Source of the DNA: Trametes villosa
Lineage: Eukaryota; Basidiomycota; Agaricomycetes; Polyporales; Polyporaceae
Assembly: GCA_002964805.2 (NCBI GenBank)
Contig: PUDQ02000025.1
Location: forward strand, 1 to 64,000
Direction of reading: 5' to 3'
DNA: 64,000 nt
Positions 53,453-64,000 of the stretch are shown piece by piece. The translations under genes and the position numbers were made by a program. The notes beneath the pieces were generated by a model. That model was given only the letters and a program-made list of their open reading frames with translations, was not told where the DNA came from and did no database searches. How positions within the stretch are numbered: position 1 is the first letter of the stretch; every line of letters starts with the position of its first letter.

Positions 53453-54754
53453 ATGACGAACCCGCCTGGGCAATCCCAGCGAGCGGCGTCGCTTCGGGCG
53501 AACGTGAGAGGCATCACAACGCCGGCACCGAGCCAGCAAGCGTCTAGCGCCGAAGCGAAGAAGCCCGGCGCAAACGTCAGTTCCCTCGAGCTCTTCAGGC
53601 AGCAGCGGGCGGAGCTCCCCGACCTGGAGGCAGCGATTCGAGTGCTCGAGACGAGAGGTTGGATTCCACCGATGGCGGGGCTGGACGGCGATGTGCTGGT
53701 GGTAGGCCTGCAAGCCCTGGCCTTGGCGTCGCCGGGCAAAGCAGTCGCGGTGGAAGGGCTGGTGGCCTTTGCGGCGTACGCGAAGGCGATTCTGGAGGAG
53801 CGGGTGAGCACGCAACTCACCGAATCGGTGCTAACGACGGTCCAGGAGAAAATTGCGGAGTCTCTCGGGGAGGGGGGCTTCCCCTCGTTGGCTGGTGAGG
53901 GGCAGAGAGCGGAGATGCAGCAGCTGGGAGCAAGGGTGGACGAGATGTCGGCGAAGCTGGAGGAGGGCCTGAAGAGGCTGGAGGGGGTGTGCACGGAGGT
54001 GCGCGAAGAGGTCGCGAAGCCGCGCGTCACGTATGCCGGTGTCGCGGCCGCGGCGCGCGCTGACGGCGCGCTCCCCCCTGGGATGCTTGCGGTACACCCT
54101 CCGCCTGGCAAGGTGGCGCGCGTGGTGGATCGTGCGAAGCAACAGGCGCGCCAGGTGCTAGTGGACGACGCGGCGCTGCAAGACGGCGCGGGCGAGCGCA
54201 TCACGGAAGTCGTGGTGGTGGCGAAAGCAAACGAGGCCCTCCGCTTGATGGGGACGGAGGGGGACGCGCCGCCGGAGGGGACCAAGGTGGTGGCAGCCAC
54301 CATTCTTCGGAACGGGGGTGTCGTCTTTGAGTTCGGCTCTCAGGACAGTGCGGCTTGGCTCCGCGACACACAGGATCGGGCAGCGGCGTTTGCGCGCATG
54401 CTGGGCCCGGCTGCGTCAGTTAAGGCCCGCCAGTTCAAGGTGGTCGCAGAGTTCGTTCCGGTCAGGTTCGATCCCGAGGATGCGATCGCTATCGCGGAGG
54501 CGGAGGACAGTGCGGGGCTCCCCAGGGGATCGGTTGTGTCTGCACGGTGGATAAAGCCACCGGCGAAGCGTCACGAGGGGCAGCAGGTTGCGCACCTGAT
54601 GCTCGGGATTGCGACGGGGGAGAGCGCAAACACGGCCATTGAGCGTGGGTTGGTAGCGGCGGGCAAGAAGGTGGGCGTGCGCCGGTGCCTGCTCGAGCCG
54701 GTGAGGTGCGCGAAGTGCCACCGCTTAGGGCCTGGTCGGCTGCCAAGTGACTAA
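53453..54754 (+). CDS. LINE ORF1, 3'-truncated at its zinc knuckle
   Basis: The ORF is 433 aa. Residues about 20-190 form a helical, coiled-coil region. Residues about 250-400 form an RRM-like domain (VKARQFKVVAEFVPVRF, ARWIKPPAKRHEGQQVAHLM) typical of ORF1 of basidiomycete Tad-like LINEs. The frame ends in CLLEPVRCAKCHRLG, the first half of a CCHC knuckle, then runs into other DNA. The break coincides with the left end of the Harbinger-like element (54728). ORF1 remainder and ORF2 are absent from the window. This is a dead copy. Confidence 0.75.
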   Translation: MTNPPGQSQRAASLRANVRGITTPAPSQQASSAEAKKPGANVSSLELFRQQRAELPDLEAAIRVLETRGWIPPMAGLDGDVLVVGLQALALASPGKAVAVEGLVAFAAYAKAILEERVSTQLTESVLTTVQEKIAESLGEGGFPSLAGEGQRAEMQQLGARVDEMSAKLEEGLKRLEGVCTEVREEVAKPRVTYAGVAAAARADGALPPGMLAVHPPPGKVARVVDRAKQQARQVLVDDAALQDGAGERITEVVVVAKANEALRLMGTEGDAPPEGTKVVAATILRNGGVVFEFGSQDSAAWLRDTQDRAAAFARMLGPAASVKARQFKVVAEFVPVRFDPEDAIAIAEAEDSAGLPRGSVVSARWIKPPAKRHEGQQVAHLMLGIATGESANTAIERGLVAAGKKVGVRRCLLEPVRCAKCHRLGPGRLPSD

Positions 54755-54932
54755 CAAACCGCCCCCGCCAAAATCTAGTCGCTAGCGACTACCGAGTTAT
54801 GATCGGGCCGGAATGGTTATCACAGTCGGGGAGACCGTTCGGCGACGCGCCGTCCCGGGCGTTTAGGCGTCACTATCGAGCGCCTGGGGGTCACCCGTTG
54901 TTCACCGACGTGCGCGTAGTGGCGCGCGCGCG

Positions 54933-55075
54933 ATACACAGCGCTACATCAGTTCTTTGGGATCCAGACGGATAGCCGTGATGGGGGAACGCAGGTGTAAA
55001 CCCAGCTAGATCACACTGGAAACCCAACGGATTCCACGAGTATGGCAGCCCATTGGAATTCAGGTGGGCGGACAC
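54933..55075 (+). repeat. Left internal inverted arm
   Basis: Blocks ACACAGCGCTACATCA, TTTGGGATCCAG, CCACGAGTATGG and CAGGTGGGC recur inverted at about 55707-55840, with divergent sequence between blocks. Confidence 0.7.
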
Positions 55076-55706
55076 CGAGGAACAACGTGAGTTGCCATCA
55101 GACCCCGTAGCGCCGCCGGATCCCAGCTGGGGGCTTCGCTGGCCCCTCCGGGCGGACTGCGTGCTCTATTTGTACCAGCGCTACGGGACTTGTCCGGGAC
55201 GCGTCAACTGTCCCTTCCCGTCTTCACTCATGCCAGCTCACTCTTGTCCTCTCAGCCGGCACACATCTTGCGCCCCTCCGTGTGAGTACCCCGCTCCGCT
55301 TCAGTTCTGGACTGGATTGACATCTACGTTAGCCGTGGACCGTGGTTGTGACATAGTGCTGGCAGGCCGAGGAGTCTTCGTAGGGAGAGGGCAACATCGG
55401 CGTCGGGGGGCGCTCCGAGCGAGTCTGCCAGCTGGATACACTCGGTATGAGTATCATCTTTCGGTCGTTTCGTGTGCCTCTGGCATACCCTTGTAGCCCA
55501 ACATTATATATGCCCGTCAGTCCTACATTCTGGCAAGAACATGCCCACAGTACAGTGTCAGGACGAACGAGCACAGTGAACCCAGGTGAACCCCGCTCGC
55601 CATGCCATTTGCCGGCCGGCGCTAGCTAGTAGTCGCTGGCGCTAAGCTACCATATATGTACATAAATTCGGCCGTGTTCGCCAGCCACCGAGCCAGCTGT
55701 GGCGGG

Positions 55707-55840
55707 GCTGTCAGCCCACCTGGAATCCAATGGGTTACCATACTCGTGGTTCCCGGGTGGCTCGCCGCTGGGGACGAGCGGCGATCAATTCTGCTGGATC
55801 CCAAAGGAATGATGTAGCGCTGTGTACCTTGCATAGAGAC
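55707..55840 (-). repeat. Right internal inverted arm
   Basis: Inverted partner of 54933-55075. The two arms could form a stem of about 130 bp with a 630-bp loop. Confidence 0.7.
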
Positions 55841-56318
55841 ATGCTACTGTTTAAATATACTGTGTAGCCAGAAAGACGGAGATGTTGACCCAGAGACTCA
55901 TTTTGAAACGCAAGAACCTCAAGCAGCAGCTTTCAATGCTATGCGCGCGAAATATTCCGCGACGCGCCCCTTCGCGCGCATCTGGTTCAGCGCGCGCGCC
56001 GAGTTCCACTACGACCTGAGCCGCTGTCAATGGCGCGAGTCCACGTGCACTGTTTGGAGCCTACATTAAATACATCCATGAGGTTTCCTCAACGGCGCGA
56101 AGCTTTCTCGCGAACTGAGCGTGCCCTGCCTAAGTACTATGTGCCAACGCGCGCGCACGCTCGCGGGCATAGCGCCACTATAGCGCCCTAGCGTGCTCTG
56201 TGACTGTCCGTGACCGCGAGCGCCTAGTCTAGTCACTAGCGATCACCGACTGCCCGGTGATCTCGGCGTTTGGCCGTCTCACCAGTGAGTAGCAACTCGC
56301 TCGCAGCCGACCAGGCCC

Positions 56319-56493
56319 TTAGTCTTTATTAGTCTTTATCGGTATGGGGCGTTTACCCCCCCCTCGGGCCTTTCGCTCATTTTCCCATCACATGATGTAT
56401 CCCCACGCCGTGGACACGTCAACATGTATAAACAACGCGCGAGCATCCGGGCGCTAAGCCGTGCCCTTGAGAGTCTGTCGCGCGCACGCCGTT
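56319..56493. other. Upstream region of the second RecQ gene
   Basis: Contains a direct repeat TTAGTCTTTA / TTAGTCTTTA directly after the Harbinger-like element. No terminal repeat of the second RecQ/DUF6589 pair could be recognised here. Confidence 0.4.
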
Positions 56494-58971
56494 ATGTCTG
56501 CGGCCGCATCGGCCTCGCGGCCTTTCGCTTTCAACTCTTCTTCTGGCCGCGAACTGGTGCGGGGTATCGTCCAACCACACGTCGGGTACTCTCCCCATGA
56601 CTACCAGCTCGAGGGCGTCTGTAAGGTCCTCGACGGCAACGATCTCATTGCCCTCCTCCCGACGGGTGCAGGCAAGACAGGCTACTATACCTTCTACATG
56701 CTTGCTCTCTTGGCTATCTCCAGGGACCCTTCGATATGCTCTCCTCGTGCTGCTCTGGTGCCTGCCGACCCATGTATGGTAGTGGTCTATCCGACCAATG
56801 GCCTTGAGGAAGAACAGGTTCGAGTGCACTTGTCTGACTTCATATTATATCAGAGTTCTGACATACCTTGCGATAGGCCGAGACGTTCAAGAAGGCGGGG
56901 ATTCGAGCCCTTGTGATCAACAGCAACACTCTTGTGCAAGCGCGACACAAGGGGAGCAATCTCTGGATTGACGCCAGGAAGGACGTGTCGGTTCTTCTCC
57001 TGTCCCCGGAGCAGCTCTCCTCCCCTGGCTTCGAGTCCCTCCTGCAGGACCCGGCGTTTCGGACGTGGGTGTGCTGCCTCGGAATCGACGAGATTCACCT
57101 TCTCTACGCATGGGGGCAGCAATTTCGGAAAACATATTGCCAAGTGGGCCACATACGCGCCCGTCTCCCATCTCGCACGCGCCTCATCGGGACCACTGCG
57201 ACATTGCTCATAGGACATCCTCGCGACACAGTCCTGTCGTTCCTAGGGCTACGCACCGGGGAGTTCTCGCTCATTCAGCGATCGAACATCCGGTATCGCG
57301 TCCGGACGATCTGGCGTACACTCTCGCGCGGGCTAGGAAGCTGGGTTTTCCCGGACCTCAAGTGGATCCTACGCAGCGGCCGCAAAACCGTCATCCATTG
57401 TCGCACTATCGCACTAGCATTCCGTGTCGGCATCTATCTTCGCAGCCTCGCATCCCACGCACCCGATCGCGCAAAGCGCATCCGACTCTATCACACGCTC
57501 AACTGGCCTTCGTACAACACCGACACACGACGGCTGATGCGAGAGGATCCTGACGCGCAGATCGTGATCGCAACGGCATCGTTCATGGTCGGGATCGACC
57601 TCCCGAACATTTGCGATGTCGTCATCCTAGGACATCTGCAAACTGCCGACAAACATGTGCAGTGGGAGGGACGGGCCGGAAGGGACCCAGCTGTCGTTCG
57701 CGACGCGCGGTGCATCACGTACATTGCAAAGAAGGCGTATCAGACTGCCCGGGCGATGTGCGAGAGGAGCCCCGGCCCACCTGGTGATATCCAAAAGGCG
57801 ACGGCAAATACAAAATTGACATCTGTGCAGATGGACATGAGCATGGCGAAGCTCCTGACGGCCCCTTGCGCAACCGTGGCTCAGAATGCTCTCTACGGCA
57901 ACCCTCTCAGCGACGTCCCTTGCAGCTGCCCGTCGTGCCACGTGCCTCGCGACTCTCCGCCGCCTCCCTTCCCCGAATCTCGCTCTCTTGCCACGTCTCC
58001 CCCGCAGTGCAACTGCAGTGGCTGCATGCCCGAAGAGGTCCCCGAACTCTCACTTTTGAAGCGGAAAGACAACAACCCGATCCCGCGTCGTAAGCGGTTG
58101 ACCAAGGCAATGCGCGCGCTGGCGACGAAACGGCTCCGCGCTCTTCGCAAAGAGCTCTATCAGTTGACGGACACCAGCGCTAGTCGTGCCCTACCTCCCG
58201 ACATCATCCTCCCCGAGAAAGTCATCAAGGACCTGCTCGATCGTTTCGCCCTGGTCAGCGAGGCTAAGGACGTCTTACGCGCAATGGTCCTGACGCGCAG
58301 CCACCTCCTGCCCCATCTCGACGCACTATGGAAGGTAATACAAGACCTGCAGCAGTGCTTCAACGCCATGCGGCAGAAGAAGACACGCAAGGCTTCGGTG
58401 GAAGGCGGGAATGGTGTCGCAGCCGTTCCACTCCCGACAGAATCGACAAGCGTGACTCCATCCGCGATGAGCGTAGTGCCGAAGCGAGCGGGCGGCTCAA
58501 GCAATCAAGTTGGACGCCAATCGAGGTATGGTTTCCGGTTGCTCGATGGTCTGGTGGCTTATTGACATGGCTTAGATCTTCAGTGTCCGCCCACGAATCC
58601 GGAGGCATCACGTTCAGTTTCCAACTGCCAACTGTCTCGGGCGGCGGTGAAAATGCCAATCCGAGTGGCTCACACGCTGGACCGTTGTAAGTCTCCGGCC
58701 GCCCCGGAGGATTGTGAAATACTTACATTGGCATTCATGAACCAGACAACCGGTGCACCCTCGCACACTGCAAGAAGGTCTCCTGCAATGGCAAATCAGT
58801 ATCCCGGCCCCCGCACTCGCTCCATCGCAGCAGTCTCCTCTGTCAGACGCGCCGGCAGCGATACCCCGCAAGCGGTCAGCGAGTACCAGCCAACATGCAA
58901 ATCCGCGCCCTCGCAAGGCGCGTCGCAGTGTGAGGAAACCTTACGTTCATGGCGTGGTATTTGTCGACTAA
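56494..58971 (+). CDS. Second RecQ-type helicase (diverged, DEIH box)
   Basis: Exons 56494-56817, 56877-58525, 58576-58686 and 58746-58971; 769 aa. Helicase motifs: Walker A PTGAGKTG (residues 58-62), LLLSPEQLSSP, motif II DEIH at 179-182 followed by LLYAWGQQFRKTY, GTTATL, HCRT, ASFMVGIDLPN, and motif VI QWEGRAGRD near 373-378. DEIH in place of DEAH, and LYAW in place of ISHW, set it apart from the RecQ gene at 44669-47180. A Cys-rich patch (CSCPSCHVP, then CNCSGC) lies near residues 470-505 and may bind zinc. The basic C-terminal tail may target the nucleus. It converges on a DUF6589 gene 124 bp away. The frame is intact. Confidence 0.82.
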
Positions 58972-59095
58972 ACTGTTTACTCAGGACAAGGAGAATTGTG
59001 GGGCGTAGGCGTTAGAGCGGGAAGTCGCAGTGTATTCGTTCACATGTCATGTACAGTTCCATCTCACGCTGTCACAGCGCTGTCCGCAGCCCCGT

Positions 59096-62000
59096 CTACC
59101 ACTCTTCCTCGTCGCCATCCTCTTGCTCTTCCTCATCGTCGCCGTCGCCATCTTCGTCCATATCGTTGTCGTCGCCTTGAAGAGTGTCGAGGAAGCTGAC
59201 CATTGGCAGGCCGCTTTCCGAGAGTACAACCGCGCCAGCAACGCGATCTTCCACCATATCTTCACCTTCCCCATCCGGGGCCTCATCTTCCGAAGAGGCG
59301 TCCTCGTCAGCCACGTCAACTGACCCACCATTTGCGTCGGCACTGCCAGTTATGAGAACAGGCGACAGGTTAGCGAAGGGGTGCAACTTTGACGTTGTAG
59401 GTACGTACGGTGCAGTGCGTGGTGGCGTCAATGTCGAACGCGCGCGCGTCGAGTCGCTGACAAACTTGGCCAGCTTCTTCTTCTCCAGGTTCTGCACACC
59501 GAGCTGGAAGGTGTTGGACGAGGCAGGCCAGCTGTGGTGCGAGCGTCCTGCGCGGAAGGAGTGCAGTTGTGATTCTTTGTACGTGTCCAACAGCGTCTTG
59601 ATCTCCGGGCGGCTGTGCGGCTCAGGATGTTGGCCGCGGCGCGCTGCTAGACCAAAGCCGCTCCCCCACTCCTTCTTCAACTCCACAAAGTGGTAAACAT
59701 TCGGTGAGACTACTTCACGAATGAATTTGCTGTCCCACTCTGACCCCTTGCGAAGGATAGCCTCCTCAAGTTCGAGGTTGAGGTGTTCTTGCAGTAGGTC
59801 GCCTTCGATGTATCGGCCTGATTCACCTGAAGGATTGACCAGCCAGTTCCGCAGGAATGCATCACGGAGAGCCGGGCTAGACTCCAGCTCGAGGCTGCAG
59901 GCCATCTCCAGGAGGTACGTCGTGTATTTCGAGTGGCTCGAACCCGCAAACAGGATGAGCATGATCTAGGGTATTGCGTCCACGTGAGTATCTCGCCAGT
60001 CACCTGCAGCGTCTATCTAACTCACCTTCAGGTCGTTCCAGAGACGTCCGACGTCGCCGGTGGCTACGGCTTGCGAAGCGTCGCGGGAGAGCATCATGTC
60101 GGACATGAACAAGATGGACCGGGCAAGGGCGCTATCACCCTCGAACGGCGGCTCTTCTGAACTGCGGCTGTCAAACGAAGAGGCTGACGACTCTTCACTT
60201 GCGGAGGCTGGTGAGTCCGGCCTGTTCGCTTCCTCCCGGCCCGAGGCCGCCGTGCCCCGACGTGTTGAGCTGGCTCCCGATGCGTCGATCGGCGGGTTGT
60301 GCATACCGCCGAGCGTGGTGGCAGCACCATCAGAGGCCCGGGGTGCGTTGACATCTTCGCCTTGTTCCGTCGGTGCCCAGGGTCTTCCGCACGCCCAGCC
60401 GGCGCTGGCTGCCGCAGTGCCGCCTTCGGTTGCATTGAACCAGGCCTTCTGAGTAGAATACCGATGGTGTAGTACACTCGCTGATACCTTCAGAGCTTCA
60501 AGAGTCGGGATCGCCTCCAGACTGTCGAAGTAGTCGAAGATATCTGTCGCACCCAGGTGTATCCTGTTTATGATGCAATATTCATCAGCTGACACGTCGA
60601 GTAGGTTAGCTGAAGTACTTACCGCCAGCAGTCCAGCATCCGTGCATCCAAAACAATGTGCGCCGTATACAGACTCGGGTAGTAGTCAACCTTCTTGAGG
60701 TTGGGCGGCGCCTTCTGGTCGATTTTCGTGGCGCTGTGACCCAGGGTGGACACATCCTTGGTGAGTGAGTTCCCGAAGTGCGTCTCGAAGACTAGACTCA
60801 GAAATGTCCACAGGGTATGCCACACCTCAAGGAAAGGCATGATGACGTCCCCGCGATGGAATTCGTTCGACTGGAACTGCAGGTAGTTCTTCAGTTGGAC
60901 GAGTTTCTCGAAGGTTAACCCATCCCCGCCAACAGGCACCAGTCGCCGCACATAATCTTCCTCCGTCTGTCCAAGTTGCTCGAGGAAGTCGACCATGACA
61001 GCTAACATCTCTGTAGTGATCGCCTTGTTCTTGCCCGACGTGGCCAGTGGGTGGATCCTTGCCTTCCGTTCGGGACCTTCAGGCATGCGCAGCTTGGCTC
61101 CTTCCGTCTTGTAGAGCTGCGCAACGGCCGGCCTGTACACGGCGAGGGCTGGGACATAGTCAACGAGGACCTGAAGCCACTGCAAGGTGAGGACCGTGTC
61201 GAGATGCGAGAAGTCTATCATGTCCGTCAACTGATCAACCGATAGATCCTTTCGCCGGTTCTCCTGGATGCGGCGCAGCCGATCGTCGATGTCTGCTGCT
61301 TCGGGTACGAAGTCGAAGGCTTCGACGACCGTGCCAGCGACTCCGACTTTCATCGCGTTCTCCCGTCCCAAACGGTGCTCGCGACGCTTGTGGTACTGCT
61401 GCACATTGTCGATGCGCAGTATAGGCCACCCTGCGGTATTACGTCCATACGCCTTGAGGTACGCTGCGTCCTCCTGAGCGAGTCTTGCCAGTGTCTCGTA
61501 CGTGGTGCTCCAGCTCTGTAGCAGCGCGATACGGCTTCCGTAGTCGAAGAGTACCCGGGGTACCCCGCACGCAAAGTACAGGACACTTCGCGATGCGGGG
61601 AGAACACGGGCGAACCTCGTCGTAGAGAGGTTCAACATACTCATGACCTCAGTCGCAACCTGTTCAGGTGTATTAGATCAGATCATGAGGCGCGCCCAAA
61701 ACGGTCATGCGCGTACCAGTGTAGGTGGTCTCGTCTTTCGGACGATGACCAAGCCGCTGACATCTCGACGCTCCGCAGGTGTTGCCAAGGCACAAATCAT
61801 GCTGAAGGTGAGGGGTTGATGCTCCTTGAGTATGTCTTGGGTTACAGATACTGTGTGACTCCCGACATCCCGCCAGGATAGCTCACGATGGCCGCGCGTT
61901 CCCATGGCACTTCCGTGAAGACCGTTCTTCCCTCGGACGGCTTGCTTCCGCTCGCGCAGCATGCGGGCCATACAAAGCTGCACTGCCATCGCTGTGAGGG

Positions 62001-62794
62001 CCACCGAAGCGTGTTTGATCGTGCGCCATTCCGTCTCCGGTGAGTACTTCAGCGAGTACTCGGGATTTGCTTGCTTTGGCCGACCGGCGTCGTCATCGTA
62101 CCAGAAACCCACAATGTCAATCGGGGTATGCGTTGTCCGTCCGCTCAAGAACGATCCGACTATCGTCCCGTGTTGCTGAGTACGACGAACTGGGCGCCCC
62201 TTCTCGTCGTGCGTGCGGAATATGCTGTACAGCATATCACCTATCGTCCAGTTCAAGCTCTTGAGGTGTTCGAAGACGGAGGTGAGCTTTGCCATACGAT
62301 TCCGGTGTGGTGTCCTCTGATGTTGTGTGCGACTAGCCCCTGTCGGCGTAGTAGACTGCTGTCCGGGGATGTCAGTATCCAGCTTGGAGTGCGGTCGCGT
62401 TCAGCGAGCCAGAGTCTGACGTACATGTGCGTCTGTGTGCGTCGTCTGATTACTTCTCACCGTCGTCGCTGTAGGCGGTACAGAGGGCCGAGGAAGAGCA
62501 GCTTGGGGTGCTTCATGCGCTGCTTTCGGGTGAGCCTTGCTGCACATGCTGATGCTATCCAACCTTTGACTTACACAAATTATCTGCAGGTCGCGTGAAT
62601 ATGCTCTCCTCTTCCGGCGCATACCGGCGCACGTCATTCGCAGCGAACGGGGACGGTGCGTATGCATCCGAGGCATCCAAGAGGCGGGGGCCGGCAACTT
62701 GAACACCAGGGTGTGTGCGGCGGCTGGATCCAGCGTGCCCCTCGATGTTCGATGCTCGGCGGTGTGGGGTTGGGGTTGTGTTCGATGGCAGCAT
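59096..62794 (-). CDS. Second DUF6589 protein
   Basis: Exons 62794-62577, 62539-62461, 62358-61717, 61659-60623, 60563-60488, 60448-60026 and 59965-59096; about 1,114 aa. The two most 5' exons are inferred from open frame and splice phase; a shorter model starts at MAKLTSVFEH (62295). DUF6589 landmarks in order: SVFEHLKSLNWTIGDML, FACGVPRVLFDYGSRIAL, GWPILRIDNVQQYHKRREH, GGDGLTFEKLVQL, FLSLVFETHFG, LRNWLVNPSGESGRYIEGD and DLLQEHLNLELEEAI. A likely in-frame 66-nt intron (about 59345-59410) may shorten the C-terminus. The end is very acidic. Compared with the first copy, the NVQ core is better preserved. Gene order differs: here the pair is tail to tail. Confidence 0.78.
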
Positions 62795-63310
62795 GGTGCA
62801 AGGTGTTGTCGGCTGACGATGTACATCTCTTGTAGACGGCCGGCTTGCTATAAACATGTAGAGTGCGGAAGAGCGTGTGGCGTAGAACATGTCCCCCCGC
62901 TAACCGCTGCAGCTTGAGTAGACATCCGTGTCTCTGTCAGGCGGGTAAGCCGCGCGCCGAATGGTGTTCTCTGCGCATCCTTCGGCGCGGCACGTATTCC
63001 CGTTGCACCACAGTGAACATCCGCGGCAGTGGGTGCAACGCCGTCTACTACTCATGCGGGCAGAATCGATATCCGGGCAGGCGTTCCGGCGGCTGCTAAT
63101 TACAATCGGGGCCAAGCGGTCTCGTGTATTCGAGGAGACATTAGGTGCTCGAGGCCTCTACATGTTCGTGCATAGGCTGCGGCCTCTGAGACCACAGGGT
63201 ACGGAGTCGGCCCATAGTGCTTCAGCCACATGTTGGGTCATGTAGCTGACGAGAACAGCACTCTCATTGGCTGAATAGCGATTTAGCGCGCAACTGCAGA
63301 GCTACATCCC
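62795..63310. other. Intergenic, no supported gene
   Basis: Upstream of the second DUF6589 gene. No inverted partner of 56319-56493 is apparent, so the element's end, if any, is not visible here. Confidence 0.4.
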
Positions 63311-63330
63311 GAGTGAGTGAGTGAGTGAGT
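63311..63330. repeat. (GAGT)5 tandem repeat, likely retroelement tail
   Basis: Five GAGT units; on the minus strand this is (ACTC)5 directly after AATAAA and a stop codon. Short tandem tails like this mark 3' ends of many LINEs. Confidence 0.7.
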
Positions 63331-63331
63331 T

Positions 63332-63637
63332 TTATTTCAATCCGCAGCTACGTCCTCCGTAAACTCCTTTCGGCGCTACTATACTCTGTACAGTAAGTAA
63401 CTCCCGACTGAGCCCAATTCGTAGTTTAGGATTGCGAAACGCTACTATAATGTCAAGCCCGAAACAAATACCCCTGACCGTCATCGCCTCGCCGTACGCG
63501 GTCCTCGCTATGTCTCCCTCGTACTCCTCGGCTTTTATCCAGTGAAGGACAAGCAGGCGCCGCATACCCATCTGGGCCGGCATTACCTGGACGCTAACCT
63601 GGGCAAAAAATATACAAAAACCCAGGAGTCCGACCAC
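63332..63637 (-). CDS. Possible C-terminal end of a retroelement ORF
   Basis: The open frame ends in a TAA that touches the GAGT repeat. The segment YGEAMTVRGICFGLDIIVAF with RIGLSRELLTVQSIV looks protein-like, but I do not recognise it. Frames further right on the minus strand (63583-63988) may be upstream parts broken by frameshifts. The element would extend to or past the window edge. Confidence 0.35.
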   Translation of the reverse strand: MVGLLGFCIFFAQVSVQVMPAQMGMRRLLVLHWIKAEEYEGDIARTAYGEAMTVRGICFGLDIIVAFRNPKLRIGLSRELLTVQSIVAPKGVYGGRSCGLK

Positions 63638-64000
63638 GCTCCCGCACGGTCGAACATAACTCGTCCAGGCCCAGGAGACTTATGAGAAATAGCAACTCGC
63701 ATCGGGGCGTGAGGTAGGCTACCAGGGCCGGGCCCTGCCGTAAACCCGTGAGGGAGAAACCGGCAGAGAGAGATGTACAGAGCAGTCCTCCACCCTGTAC
63801 CATCCCGGACGAGCTGGCTCCAGAATAAAGTTTCCAGGCAATCCATCGCATGGCGAACCGCGTGCATTGTGGAGGAAATGGTGTCTGATACTAATAGTCG
63901 TGACAGGGGCCCCCCAAACTGCGACCGCCACGCGCGCGCACCTGGTTACGCGCGAGATGCGCGGCGCGACGCGACACGCGCCGTGCAAGCTACGTGTGTA

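Larger units (their letters stand above)
54728..56318. mobile_element. Harbinger-like non-autonomous DNA element, 1,591 bp
   Basis: The ends are exact 16-bp inverted repeats: GGGCCTGGTCGGCTGC at 54728-54743 and its reverse complement at 56303-56318. TTA flanks both sides (54725-54727 and 56319-56321). A TTA duplication and termini starting GGG are hallmarks of PIF/Harbinger elements and their MITEs. No transposase ORF is present. Inside is a second pair of longer inverted arms (about 54933-55075 and 55707-55840), so it may be compound. It interrupts or abuts the truncated LINE ORF1. Confidence 0.75.

Noticed and set aside
55053..55496. 147-codon ORF inside the Harbinger-like element as a possible transposase
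   Set aside because: No DDE-type motifs; it overlaps the inverted arm and has no counterpart elsewhere.
1..64000. CRISPR arrays, bacterial operons, rRNA or tRNA genes
   Set aside because: Gene structure is fungal with spliceosomal introns. No regularly spaced repeats or recognisable structural RNA genes were seen by eye; a tRNA scan was not possible.

Overview
The window looks like chromosomal DNA of a filamentous basidiomycete (Agaricomycetes; a polypore-like white-rot fungus is my best guess). The reasons are the many short GT-AG introns of about 50-70 nt, a large class I hydrophobin cluster, a GH28 pectinase, seven-helix DUF6534-type proteins, and basidiomycete-style retroelements. Gene models were assembled by eye from splice signals and reading-frame continuity. 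Nothing was searched against a database.

Layout. 1-11.6 kb is a nest of retroelement genes: a four-exon Zn2Cys6 protein, a gag-like protein on the minus strand, and a minus-strand LINE with intact 5' ORFs but a lost 3' end. 12-17.1 kb is a small host block: one unknown 215-aa protein, an alkyltransferase-like DNA repair protein in four exons, and a 13-exon secreted exo-polygalacturonase.

17.7-52.8 kb is a lineage-expanded cluster. It holds eight class I hydrophobins (one cut by a 23-N gap), five copies of an unrecognised four-exon coiled-coil family of 381-391 aa (called C1-C5 here), and two divergent DUF6534-type membrane protein genes. Four times a hydrophobin and a C gene sit tail to tail about 0.7 kb apart, with homologous flanks, so the pair was copied as a unit. 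The hydrophobins fall into at least two promoter classes, each with its own conserved upstream block.

Within this cluster lies the most interesting object: a 7,272-bp mobile element (44136-51407) with a 9-bp target-site duplication, short terminal inverted repeats and a 67-bp subterminal inverted repeat. It carries two head-to-head genes, a RecQ-type helicase and a DUF6589 protein. It landed 41 bp upstream of the C5 start codon. The corresponding stretch upstream of C4 is a paralogous empty site. A second, diverged RecQ + DUF6589 pair (56.5-62.8 kb) has the genes tail to tail instead, which supports a conserved two-gene partnership.

53.4-56.3 kb holds a truncated LINE ORF1 abutting a 1.6-kb Harbinger-like non-autonomous element. 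The right edge carries what looks like the 3' end of a minus-strand retroelement with a GAGT-type tail.
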